NCBI GenBank assembly: GCA_964617455.1
Contig: CAZTYF010000015.1
Span: 1-47,614 of the forward strand
Length of the DNA stretch: 47,614 nt
Source: Monoglobus sp964617455
GTDB lineage: Bacteria > Bacillota > Clostridia > Monoglobales > Monoglobaceae
Direction: 5' to 3'
Made by a program: the position numbers and the translations under genes. Position 1 is the first letter of the stretch; every line of letters starts with the position of its first letter. Under the pieces are notes generated by a model that saw only the letters and a program-made list of their open reading frames with translations, was not told where the DNA came from and did not search any database. Of the stretch, positions 17,257 to 25,791 are shown piece after piece.

Positions 17257-17751
17257 CTATTCAAATGTGTAGACCTTTTTCCCGCCGTCTTTCATGGTTT
17301 TCTTAAGATCAATCATACGCTGATTCTTACTTCCCCTAAACCTTACGGTAAGACTTTTTTCACTGAGAATAAATCTGCCGTCGATTAAAACATCGGCCAC
17401 ATTCAAAAGCCTCAAAATATCGGGGTCGCTTTTACCCATCTCATAGAGCTGTTCAAAGGTGTATCCGGAATAAACAGTCACATTTTTGTCCAGGCGGACA
17501 ATCTCCTCTCCCAAATCCGCCAAAGGGCCCGCCTGGCAAAAGGGCTCCCCGCCCGAGAAAGTTATGCCGCTGAGGAGAGGATTCTTCTTGAACTCTTTGA
17601 GAATATTCTCCGTGTCCTCTTCCTTTCCTCTGTCAAAATCGTGAGTCTCCGGATTGTGGCAACCCGGGCAGTGATGAGGGCAGCCCTGCACAAAGAGAAC
17701 ATATCTTATACCTTCACCATCGGTTATGGATTCAGGCACGACGCCCGCCAT
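17257..17751 (-). CDS. nrdG: Anaerobic ribonucleotide reductase activating protein
   Basis: A radical SAM activase that installs the glycyl radical on the class III ribonucleotide reductase NrdD. In 164 residues it shows the cluster motif CPHHCPGCHNPETH (CxxxCxxC), the SAM-binding TFSGGEPF, and the NrdG-type C-terminus VLIDGRFI and FRGSKNQRMIDL, which separates it from the longer PflA. ATG 17751 is 7 nt after the stop of the preceding SLH gene; an overlapping TTG at 17766 with GGTGG 6 nt upstream is a real alternative. No nrdD is present. It sits between two SLH protein genes with minimal spacing, an unusual place for a housekeeping activase. Confidence 0.88.
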   Translation of the reverse strand: MAGVVPESITDGEGIRYVLFVQGCPHHCPGCHNPETHDFDRGKEEDTENILKEFKKNPLLSGITFSGGEPFCQAGPLADLGEEIVRLDKNVTVYSGYTFEQLYEMGKSDPDILRLLNVADVLIDGRFILSEKSLTVRFRGSKNQRMIDLKKTMKDGGKKVYTFE

Positions 17752-17758
17752 TTTAAAC

Positions 17759-20125
17759 TTACTCAATGCTGTCCACCGCCTTTTTCGTTATATATGCAAT
17801 ATCGATAATGCTGATTTTATTATCCTGATTTATATCTCCGTCCCGGATGCTTGCCCAATCATCCGAATCGATCCTTTTACCGTAATTTTTGACAATAATG
17901 TCAATATCGGCCTTATCAACGGAACCGCTCCCATCAAGGTCTCCCCAAAGAGCTTTTTTCAATTTTGGCCTGAGCTCGGCAACAAACTCACCTAACTCGG
18001 CCCGAATCGTAAATTCTCCACCGTCCTTCATATCGCTTGTTACGGTTATAACGCCGCTATCCGATATGGAAAGGTCGGGAATATCACTGTCGGTGATTGA
18101 AAGCTTCATCTTGCCCGGGTAGGGCTCCCCTATTTGGTCCGTTAGGGTTGCGACATACTTGTAATCTCGACTGCCATACAGGGGGATAATCGGCTCTGTC
18201 TCGCCCTCTATCACAGCCCCCGTCGGGCGAGGCGCACCCACCGTGGCCGTAATTTTTGAAATTAAAGGAGTCCAGCTGTTTATTGTTTCGGGATAGTTGA
18301 TTTTTATATAGGGCATATCATCCGCCGCATCAATCGTATAATCCCCCCGAGTCCATTTATTCTCTGCCTCAAGGTATGAGACCGTAAAATCTCCGTTGCT
18401 CCAATTTTCTCCTTCTCGAGATAATTCAAAGGAAAAATCTCTCACCGGCTCTCCCCCATAGAAGTATGTTTCCGCTCGAATTTCCTCACAGTAGGGAATT
18501 TTATATACGACAAAGGCATTCCCGGGGCCCGGTCGTTGAAATGTTGTGAAATCATCATAAAAAGCACTGCGGCTTCCGTCATCGGGAATCTCATAGGCAT
18601 AGATGTTTTCGAAAGAATAGAGCTCCTCTGTGCTCTCACAATCAAAAATTACATCCTCGCGGAAAGGGGTATCGGTCGGAGCCTCCGTTGACCCGGGTTC
18701 ATAACTCGGTTCGGGCAAAGGCGTCTCTGTGGGGCGCTCCGATTCTGCGGGTCCCCTGCTCTCCGACGGCTCATCCGAACCGATTTCATCTTCGGGCAAT
18801 TCCGCAACCGGTATGAAATCGTCGTTTTTAGCCGGTTTTCTTCCCTTCGGTGTGGAAAATCCTTCCGAATCCGAAGACGGTTTCGGACCGATGGAGGGCT
18901 CGGCAGTCTCCCCTCCGATTGCATCAAGGAGGTTTACCGTCATTTGCGCCGTCTCGGCTCTGCTGATGCTGTCAAGAGGACGGAAAAATCCGTCGTCATC
19001 GCCGTTAACAATGCCCATCATATAGAGCTTATCAACATATCCCACAAAGATTTCGTCGATTTCATCTTCGTCTGCAAAATTAACATTGAGCCGCACATCA
19101 TTTTGAAGAAGGTTCAATGTATCAATGGCGCGACTTATAATAGCGGCAGCCTCTTCACGGGTAATGTCTCCATTGGGTCGAAAGGTTCCGTCATCATAGC
19201 CGTTTATGATTTCAAGCTTATATGCGGCGGAGATGTAAGGTGCATACCATTCAGCGACATCCACATCTTCAAAGTTCGATGTTGCCTCGGAGGGAAGTTC
19301 CGCTCCAAGGGCAGTGAGCACAATTTTGCAAAATTCGGCTCGGGTAACATTGCTGCCCGGATGAAATCCTCCGTCCCGATACCCTTCCACAGATCCCAAA
19401 TTGTATAGTTTCTCTATGGCATCTTTTGCCCATTCATAACCCGACAGGTCATTAAAAATATCTCCGTTCAAAGATGGATATTCATAGTTAGGCTCATCCG
19501 AAGCTACGGGTTCCAAATTTTGAGCCGTCCCGGTGACGGTGTTAGGCATACCGTTCACTGAAAACATACCTCCGCCTCCGGAATATCCGCCGCCGCCAAA
19601 ACCACCGTTTGCCGCAGGTCTTGAAACGATTGGGATTGTAAGGTTCGAGTTCATATTTTCAAATTCTTCATATCCCATGTCGGAATTTACGACGGCGGCC
19701 CACAACAAGGTCACTTCCCCCGTTCCCGCTTTTCGGGCGATGAATTTCAGAGTGGCCAATGCCTCTTTGATACTGCCGACTTCGGTTTTTGAAAAAGCAA
19801 GTTTCACTTTTCCGGGTTCTTCTTTTTCGGCGTATACTCCGCCTGTCAAACCGCTTTCGGCTTCCTTATATGAAAGAAAATCCTCGTTATATTCAAACTC
19901 AAACTCATAGCCCCAAAGATTTCGAATATCGCCGGAGTCTGCCTCCGCTCGAACGTAGACCTCATCTCCGACGGTGATATTTGAAACGGGATTTATAAGG
20001 GTCAGTCGGATTCCCGTGTCTGTCTTATAAGGTGTATTTGTTTCCGCTGCCGCCGAAGAGAGTAGCAGGGCAAAGGCAGCAACCGAAGCAATGGCATGTT
20101 TTGCAATATACCGTAGGTTTTTCAC
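17759..20125 (-). CDS. Surface scaffold protein: cohesin-like domain, three SLH domains and C-terminal dockerin
   Basis: A secreted protein of 788 residues with GTG start (GGGGAG 7 nt upstream). Order: signal peptide (~1-27, ending SSAAAE); cohesin-like beta-sandwich (~38-165, with VGDEVYVRAEADS, LWGYEFEFEYNEDFLSY and LATLKFIARKAGTG); a Gly-rich linker (~173-190); three SLH repeats (~218-410; e.g. VEGYRDGGFHPGSNVTRAEF and IINGYDDGTFRPNGDITREE); a Pro/Glu/Ser linker (~415-490); a beta-sandwich domain (~495-640) like that in the neighbouring SLH protein; an Ig-like domain (~645-715); and a type I-like dockerin (~724-785) with two calcium loops, DLDGSGSVDKAD and DINQDNKISIID. Cohesin and dockerin normally pair between different proteins in cellulosomes; having both plus a wall anchor suggests a scaffold or self-assembling role (inference). 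Confidence 0.85.
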   Translation of the reverse strand: MKNLRYIAKHAIASVAAFALLLSSAAAETNTPYKTDTGIRLTLINPVSNITVGDEVYVRAEADSGDIRNLWGYEFEFEYNEDFLSYKEAESGLTGGVYAEKEEPGKVKLAFSKTEVGSIKEALATLKFIARKAGTGEVTLLWAAVVNSDMGYEEFENMNSNLTIPIVSRPAANGGFGGGGYSGGGGMFSVNGMPNTVTGTAQNLEPVASDEPNYEYPSLNGDIFNDLSGYEWAKDAIEKLYNLGSVEGYRDGGFHPGSNVTRAEFCKIVLTALGAELPSEATSNFEDVDVAEWYAPYISAAYKLEIINGYDDGTFRPNGDITREEAAAIISRAIDTLNLLQNDVRLNVNFADEDEIDEIFVGYVDKLYMMGIVNGDDDGFFRPLDSISRAETAQMTVNLLDAIGGETAEPSIGPKPSSDSEGFSTPKGRKPAKNDDFIPVAELPEDEIGSDEPSESRGPAESERPTETPLPEPSYEPGSTEAPTDTPFREDVIFDCESTEELYSFENIYAYEIPDDGSRSAFYDDFTTFQRPGPGNAFVVYKIPYCEEIRAETYFYGGEPVRDFSFELSREGENWSNGDFTVSYLEAENKWTRGDYTIDAADDMPYIKINYPETINSWTPLISKITATVGAPRPTGAVIEGETEPIIPLYGSRDYKYVATLTDQIGEPYPGKMKLSITDSDIPDLSISDSGVITVTSDMKDGGEFTIRAELGEFVAELRPKLKKALWGDLDGSGSVDKADIDIIVKNYGKRIDSDDWASIRDGDINQDNKISIIDIAYITKKAVDSIE

Positions 20126-20154
20126 AATATATCTCCCCTCTTAATAGCACCAAA

Positions 20155-20184
20155 GGAGACGGAATTTGTTTTGCCTCCGTCTCC
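20155..20184 (-). terminator. Terminator-like hairpin after the M18 aminopeptidase gene
   Basis: On the minus strand GGAGACGGA pairs perfectly with TCCGTCTCC (9 bp, 12-nt loop), followed by TTTGG. It starts 10 nt after the aminopeptidase stop and precedes the SLH scaffold gene. The stem is strong but the T tract short, so it probably attenuates rather than blocks read-through. Confidence 0.55.
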
Positions 20185-20194
20185 GAGTTCGGCC

Positions 20195-21598
20195 CTATCT
20201 TTCAAAAAATGCCTTATATGCCTTGTGAGCCATATATATGTCAAGTTTCCCTGCGGTTTCATAGGGTGAATGCATGGAAAGGAGCGGAACGCCCACGTCC
20301 ACAACGTCTATATCCAAATTGGCCACAAAACCCGCGATTGTGCCTCCTCCTCCTCCGTCAACTTTACCCAATTCGCCGGTTTGCCATTTAACATCCGCAT
20401 CGTTGAATATTTTTCTGATTTTTGCCATCATTTCGGCATTTGCGTCACTGGCCCCGCTCTTTCCGCCTGAGCCGCTGTATTTCATAACACCGATACCGCC
20501 GTTGATAACGGGGATATTGTTCTTTTCAACCGTATCGGGATAGTCGGGGTCAAAGGCGGCACACACATCCGCCGAAAGGCACAAAGATTTTGAAATTGTC
20601 TCCCGCAACTTCAAATCGGTGTAATTTTTTTCGCATTTGTCGACTATCTTTGCCATAATGTTTTCGAAATATCTTGACCTCATTCCGGTATTTCCAATGC
20701 TGCCGATTTCTTCTTTGTCAACAAGGAGGCAAACCGCCGTATAATCGGGGGTTTTCAGCTCCGCCACAGCGGTTAGGGCACCATAGGCGCACACTCTGTC
20801 ATCATGACCGTAGGCGGCGACCATGGACCTGTCAAAGCCCAAATCTTTTGCCTTGTATGCAGGGACGGCTTCAATTTCGGAGCTTACGAAATCCTCTTCC
20901 CGAATATCGTATTGCTCATTAAGGAGCTTTAATATGTTATACTTAACTTTGTCTTTAATCTCCTTATCTTCCATCTCGTCGGGATACTCTGCATTGCCTA
21001 AAATTATATTGAGGGTCTCTCCGGGTATTGCTTCCGTCATCTTTTTCTGCATTTGTTCCTTTGCCAAATGTGGCAAAAGGTCTGTCACCATGAATGTGGG
21101 GTCTTCATCTTTTTCACCCACATTGATTTTTATCTGAGTTCCGTCCTCAAGAGCCGCAACGCCGTGCAATGCCAAAGGTACCGTTGTCCACTGGTACTTT
21201 TTGAGCCCTCCGTAATAATGGGTCTTAAAGTAAGCAAAATGTCCGTCCTCATAAAGGGGATTGGGCTTTAAATCCAAACGGGGTGAATCTATATGAGCAC
21301 CTACGACAGACAGACCTTCGGTTATGGGTTCGCTGCCGATAACCGCGGCAATAATGCCCTTGCCCCGGTTGATTGTGTACACTCTGTCTCCCGCCTTTAG
21401 CTTATCCAAGGAATCCAACATCCTAAAACCCTTGTCTTCAAGATATTTTTGCGCTTCCCTGACAAACTCCCGCTCCGTCTTGGCACGATTCAAAAATTCC
21501 TTATAGTCCTCGCAATACCCGTTCATAACCTTTGTCTCGGTCTTGCTCAATTCGGAGAGCTTGTTATTGTTGTTTTTGTTTATTAAATTTTTTGACAT
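20195..21598 (-). CDS. M18 family aminopeptidase
   Basis: A cytoplasmic dinuclear-metal aminopeptidase of family M18, which removes N-terminal (often acidic) residues from peptides. Metal ligands and catalytic residues are visible in order: VVGAHIDSPRLDLKP (His, Asp), YGHDDRVCAYG (bridging Asp), DKEEIGSIGNTG (catalytic Glu and ligand Glu), SADVCAAFDPDYPD, and the last His in SMHSPYE. The 467-residue length is normal. ATG 21598 has GGAGG 8 nt upstream; an in-frame ATG 66 nt further upstream has no such site. Confidence 0.94.
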   Translation of the reverse strand: MSKNLINKNNNNKLSELSKTETKVMNGYCEDYKEFLNRAKTEREFVREAQKYLEDKGFRMLDSLDKLKAGDRVYTINRGKGIIAAVIGSEPITEGLSVVGAHIDSPRLDLKPNPLYEDGHFAYFKTHYYGGLKKYQWTTVPLALHGVAALEDGTQIKINVGEKDEDPTFMVTDLLPHLAKEQMQKKMTEAIPGETLNIILGNAEYPDEMEDKEIKDKVKYNILKLLNEQYDIREEDFVSSEIEAVPAYKAKDLGFDRSMVAAYGHDDRVCAYGALTAVAELKTPDYTAVCLLVDKEEIGSIGNTGMRSRYFENIMAKIVDKCEKNYTDLKLRETISKSLCLSADVCAAFDPDYPDTVEKNNIPVINGGIGVMKYSGSGGKSGASDANAEMMAKIRKIFNDADVKWQTGELGKVDGGGGGTIAGFVANLDIDVVDVGVPLLSMHSPYETAGKLDIYMAHKAYKAFFER

Positions 21599-21653
21599 AT
21601 ACGGTTCCTCCTTTTTTGACCGATAAGCCTTATTCCGGCTATCGATTATTGAT

Positions 21654-22313
21654 CTATTGTTCACGTTTTTCGTACAATTCCCGATATTTTTCGTATGATT
21701 GGTTCACACCTTTGACATAGTCAGCTGTTTCGGGAAAGGGGATTTCCCCGAGGCCTCCGTTGCCGTCGGAGTAATCGCTGTTTGCCAGCCATTCGTCAAC
21801 ATTGCCTATTCCGCCGTTGTAAGCAGCCACGGCAATGGGAATATCCCCGTCATAGCGTTTTAGGAGCCAGGACAGATAATATGTTCCCAAATGTATGTTG
21901 GTATCCGGATCATATAAATCCTCCGGTAAATTTACATCCATATCTATTTTTCTGGCGCAATCCCCGGCTGTATCCTCCCGAATTTGCATCAGTCCGTATG
22001 CGCCGGAGCCGGACAGAGCGGTTCGGTCAAATTTACTCTCGGTACGTATCACCGCATACACCAAGTATTTGTCCAGGTCGTAATTATCCGAATATTTTTC
22101 AACTATGGCCTCATATTTGACGGGATACTGTCTCCGCATAATCTCGCTCCTTAGGGCATATATATGATCATCGACCATTCCGTACAGGCGATAACCGCCA
22201 TACACAACTCCCAAAATGATAACAATCAAAAGCAGACCTTTGAGAATTCTGTGCTTTTTGCGGCGCCCGGTTTTCTTACGCCCGGATGACCTTGTCCGAG
22301 TTGATTCTCTCAT
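21654..22313 (-). CDS. Membrane-anchored lytic transglycosylase (SLT domain)
   Basis: It cleaves peptidoglycan glycan strands by forming 1,6-anhydro-MurNAc. The 219-residue protein has a very basic N-terminus (RTRSSGRKKTGRRKKHR) followed by one membrane segment (LLLIVIILGVVYGGY), leaving the SLT domain outside. Slt motifs: ES with the catalytic Glu in RTESKFDRTALSGSGAYGL, then MQIRED and AVAAYNGGIGNVDEW. It begins 4 nt after the coaE stop, so translation is probably coupled. The polA-coaE-SLT order is common in Clostridia. Confidence 0.93.
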   Translation of the reverse strand: MRESTRTRSSGRKKTGRRKKHRILKGLLLIVIILGVVYGGYRLYGMVDDHIYALRSEIMRRQYPVKYEAIVEKYSDNYDLDKYLVYAVIRTESKFDRTALSGSGAYGLMQIREDTAGDCARKIDMDVNLPEDLYDPDTNIHLGTYYLSWLLKRYDGDIPIAVAAYNGGIGNVDEWLANSDYSDGNGGLGEIPFPETADYVKGVNQSYEKYRELYEKREQ

Positions 22314-22317
22314 AGTT

Positions 22318-22920
22318 TTATATCAGCCTTTCGTAAAGCTCTGTCACTTTGGTTTTGAGATCTTCCAAGTCATCGGTGTTGTTTTCAATGACATAATCGG
22401 CTCGCCTTGCAAGCTCCTCATTCGTAAGTTGGTTCTTTATCCGAGCAATAACATCGGAGCGACTCGATTTATCCCGCCTCATTACCCTTCCGATTCGAAC
22501 CTCATCCTCAGCCGTTACCGCAAGGGACTTGTCATATCTCACGGAAAAGTCCTCGGCAAAGAGCAGCGGTGCATCGAAAACGATTATCGATTCATCAAAC
22601 CTGCCGCTATCCTCCGCCCACCTTGCTTGCTTTTCCATAGAGGAAAGTATGTGCTTGTGGGTAATTGAATTAAGGGCCTCAAGGTCCTTATGAGAGGCAA
22701 ACACAATATCCGCCAAAGTCCTTCTGTTTATTGTTTCATCCGGATTTAAAATTCTGTCGCCAAACCTTTCTGTGATTTCATCATATGCCTTATTACCCTT
22801 TTTCAGTATTTCCCTTGATATTTTATCGGCATCCACGATATATGCACCCAAGGAGCGAAAAATTCTCGCCGCGGCACTCTTCCCGGAGCCAATCCCGCCG
22901 GTGAGGCCCAATCTTAACAT
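22318..22920 (-). CDS. coaE: Dephospho-CoA kinase
   Basis: It phosphorylates the 3'-hydroxyl of dephospho-CoA with ATP, the last step of coenzyme A synthesis. The 200 residues open with the P-loop GLTGGIGSGKS, followed by VDADKISRE, VFDAPLLFAE and RRDKSSRSDVIARIKNQL, all standard family elements. ATG 22920 is preferred because GGAAG is 9 nt upstream; ATG 22926 is only 3 nt from it. It lies downstream of polA and is separated from it by a 149-bp gap with its own candidate promoter. Confidence 0.95.
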   Translation of the reverse strand: MLRLGLTGGIGSGKSAAARIFRSLGAYIVDADKISREILKKGNKAYDEITERFGDRILNPDETINRRTLADIVFASHKDLEALNSITHKHILSSMEKQARWAEDSGRFDESIIVFDAPLLFAEDFSVRYDKSLAVTAEDEVRIGRVMRRDKSSRSDVIARIKNQLTNEELARRADYVIENNTDDLEDLKTKVTELYERLI

Positions 22921-23002
22921 ACTCATCCACTTCCATACTATCCGATGTTCTGTAATTCCCTAACCCATAAAACCTTCGGAGTAATTCTGCAAGGTATTTT
23001 TG

Positions 23003-23011
23003 ATTATACCA
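23003..23011 (-). promoter_or_regulatory. Candidate extended -10 promoter for coaE
   Basis: On the minus strand TGG-TATAAT forms an extended -10 element about 83 bp upstream of the coaE start. No convincing -35 is seen. Confidence 0.45.
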
Positions 23012-23069
23012 CAAAAGGCGGCCCCATTTTTAAAAATAACTCAATACTTAGGATGTTGTAACCGAATTG

Positions 23070-25688
23070 TTACTTTGTGTCATACCAGCGCTTTCCGGAA
23101 TTCAAGTCAACAACCAAGGGAACTTTGAGTTTGGCGGCATTTTGCATCTCGTCCCGTAGGATGATTTCCACCTGCTCTTGTTCATCCGGCTCTGCCTCCA
23201 CAATCAGCTCATCGTGAACTTGGAGAATCAGCTTGGACCTGAGGCCCTCGGTTCTCAGCCTCCGCTCCACATTGACCATAGCGATTTTTATAATATCTGC
23301 CGCAGTGCCCTGAATGGGAGCGTTTCGGGCCACTCTCTCACCAAAGGCTCTTGTCTTGGCGTTGGTGGCTTTCAGCTCGGGCAAATATCTGCGCCGATTA
23401 TATTTGGTCGTTACATATCCGTCTGCCTTTGCCTTCTCGACTATATTTTTCATATAGTCATCCACGCCCTTATAGAAAGTCAAATAATCCCGAATATACC
23501 TATCTGCCTCTTTTCGACTCACCTTTATATCCTGAGCCAAAGAAAATGCACCGATACCGTATACAATACCGAAATTGACGGCCTTGGCTTTGGAGCGCAT
23601 AGACTGTGTCACTTTATCCGGAGGGACATTGAACACTTGGGCTGCCGTACGGGTATGGATATCATCTCCCTCAAGAAAGGCCGCACACATATTGGGGTCT
23701 CCGGATATATCGGCCAAAACTCTCAACTCGATTTGTGAATAGTCGGCATCCACGAGTATTTTATCACCTTCGGCGGCAAACATTTTCCGTATCTCCCGAC
23801 CCACTTCGGTGCGAACCGGTATGTTTTGAAGATTGGGTTCGGCGCTGCTTATTCTACCCGTTGCGGTCACAGTCTGGTTGAAGCTGGAATGAATCCTTCC
23901 GGTCTCTCTGTTTATAACCCCAATCATACCGTCAACATAGGTGGAATCAAGCTTGGTCAATGTGCGATATTCGATAACCGCTTCAACTATGGGATGAGCG
24001 CCTATCAATTTTTTCAGCACTGCAATATCGGTGGAATATCCTCGCTTCGATTTCTTGCCATGAGGCAGACCCAATTTTTCAAACAACACTTCCCCCAACT
24101 GGTATGGAGATTTTATATTGAACTCTTCTCCCGCATAGCCGTATATTTCCTGGGTCAAAATCCCAATACGGATTTTGAGCTTGTCGCCAAAGTCCGAAAG
24201 CTCCTTTTTGTCTACATACATGCCGACATTTTGCATATCCGCCAACACTTTTATGAGAGGGACTTCTATGTCAAAATATAGACTCTCCTGTTCCTTTTCT
24301 TTCAATTTATTGCGAAATACTTTTTCAAGGTCCGATATGGCTTTTAACTTCTCCGCATCTCGTTTTTCATCCCTTCCCCCCAAATTCATGGAAATTTGTT
24401 GACCGCTTTCATCTCCCGCTTCGGTTCCGAATTTCATATCAAGATAGTCCCTGCACAATCCATCTATATCATATTTACCTCGGGTTGGATCATCTATGTA
24501 GGCGGCAATTGAAATGTCAAAATCCATCCCCTCAAATCCGACACCTCTATCCATCAAATAGAGAATGTCGTTTTTTAAGTCATAGCCGATTTTCTTGATA
24601 TTTTTGTCTTCGAATATCTGTCGAAGTGTGGCTATATCGGGCTTAAATACATAAATCGTCTCATCGTCGTCGGGTGAAAATGTGAGTTGTTCGGCATTTC
24701 GATTCAGACAATAGCGAATACTGCCCGCTTTTTTAATAAGTTCCATGGCATTGTCTCTATCTATTCCGAGACTTTCGGCCACTATCGTTTTTGAAGCGGT
24801 ATTTTCTGCGGGGGCAAAATTAAATCTCTTCATAAACGATTTAAAGTCAAGCCTTGTGAACAAGGCCCTGAGTTTTTCCAAATCGGGATTTTGGCATTTG
24901 TAATCATCAAGCTTAAAGTCAATGGGCACATCTCGAATTATGGTAGCAAGAGTTTTGCTCATGTAAGCGTTTTCCTTATCGATTTTTAACTTGTTTCGCA
25001 CCGAGTTTTTAATATCCAAATCATCTATGTTCTCGTAGATACGGTCAATGCTCCCGAATTGCCGTATCAGGGACAGGGCTGTTTTTTCACCGACACCTTT
25101 TACTCCGGGGATATTGTCGCTGGGGTCGCCCATCAAAGCTTTCACATCAATATACTCGTGAGGAGTTACTCCGTATTGCTCCATGACGGTTTCGTCATCA
25201 AAGGCAGTGGTGTCTGTAGTCCCCCGACGGGTGACCACCAATTTTATCACAGTGGTTTTCGATGCCAACTGCAAATCGTCTTTGTCACCGGTCAAAATGT
25301 TGCACAGAATGTTGTTTTCGTCACATATACGGGAAATTGTGCCTATAATATCATCCGCTTCATAGCCCTCAAATTCCACACATTTGCAATCCATAGCTCC
25401 GAGGATTTCCTTCATCAAGGGAATTTGCACAAGGAAATCTGGCTCGGGCGGTTTACGATGTGCTTTGTAGTCCTTGTACATTTTGTGGCGGAATGTGGGC
25501 GCTTTGAGGTCGAAAGCAACTCCCATATAATCCGGACGCTCATCATCCAAATATTTCAGCATAATACTCAAAAATCCGTACACAGCATTGGTGGGTGTTC
25601 CATCCGGTGCTGTGAGCGGTTTTATGCCAAAATAAGCTCGGTTCAGTATGCTGTTGCCATCTATTATCAGTAATTTTTTTTCATGCAT
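23070..25688 (-). CDS. polA: DNA polymerase I
   Basis: It fills gaps and removes RNA primers during replication and repair. The 872 residues comprise an N-terminal 5'-3' nuclease (~1-290; LIIDGNSILNRAYFG, GYEADDIIGT, GDPSDNIPGVKGVGEKTA), a central 3'-5' exonuclease-like domain (~310-480) and the polymerase domain (motif A VDADYSQIELRVLA, motif B RSKAKAVNFGIVYGIG, motif C LQVHDELIVEA). In the central domain the DxE motif and the other acidic metal ligands are not recognisable, so proofreading is probably absent, as in many Gram-positive Pol I enzymes. ATG 25688 follows AAAGG by 10 nt; an earlier in-frame ATG at 25721 lacks a site. Confidence 0.96.
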   Translation of the reverse strand: MHEKKLLIIDGNSILNRAYFGIKPLTAPDGTPTNAVYGFLSIMLKYLDDERPDYMGVAFDLKAPTFRHKMYKDYKAHRKPPEPDFLVQIPLMKEILGAMDCKCVEFEGYEADDIIGTISRICDENNILCNILTGDKDDLQLASKTTVIKLVVTRRGTTDTTAFDDETVMEQYGVTPHEYIDVKALMGDPSDNIPGVKGVGEKTALSLIRQFGSIDRIYENIDDLDIKNSVRNKLKIDKENAYMSKTLATIIRDVPIDFKLDDYKCQNPDLEKLRALFTRLDFKSFMKRFNFAPAENTASKTIVAESLGIDRDNAMELIKKAGSIRYCLNRNAEQLTFSPDDDETIYVFKPDIATLRQIFEDKNIKKIGYDLKNDILYLMDRGVGFEGMDFDISIAAYIDDPTRGKYDIDGLCRDYLDMKFGTEAGDESGQQISMNLGGRDEKRDAEKLKAISDLEKVFRNKLKEKEQESLYFDIEVPLIKVLADMQNVGMYVDKKELSDFGDKLKIRIGILTQEIYGYAGEEFNIKSPYQLGEVLFEKLGLPHGKKSKRGYSTDIAVLKKLIGAHPIVEAVIEYRTLTKLDSTYVDGMIGVINRETGRIHSSFNQTVTATGRISSAEPNLQNIPVRTEVGREIRKMFAAEGDKILVDADYSQIELRVLADISGDPNMCAAFLEGDDIHTRTAAQVFNVPPDKVTQSMRSKAKAVNFGIVYGIGAFSLAQDIKVSRKEADRYIRDYLTFYKGVDDYMKNIVEKAKADGYVTTKYNRRRYLPELKATNAKTRAFGERVARNAPIQGTAADIIKIAMVNVERRLRTEGLRSKLILQVHDELIVEAEPDEQEQVEIILRDEMQNAAKLKVPLVVDLNSGKRWYDTK

Positions 25689-25791
25689 AATTTCGTTACC
25701 TTTCTGCCTTCCGCTATACAAAGGCTAAGAAAATTTTGAAGTTTTTTGAAATAACTCCTTGTCGTATGAGTCAATCTCTTTAAAATATGTC

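Noticed and set aside
17257..17751. Pyruvate formate-lyase activating enzyme
   Set aside because: The short length and the C-terminal FRGSKNQR segment fit NrdG; PflA is longer.
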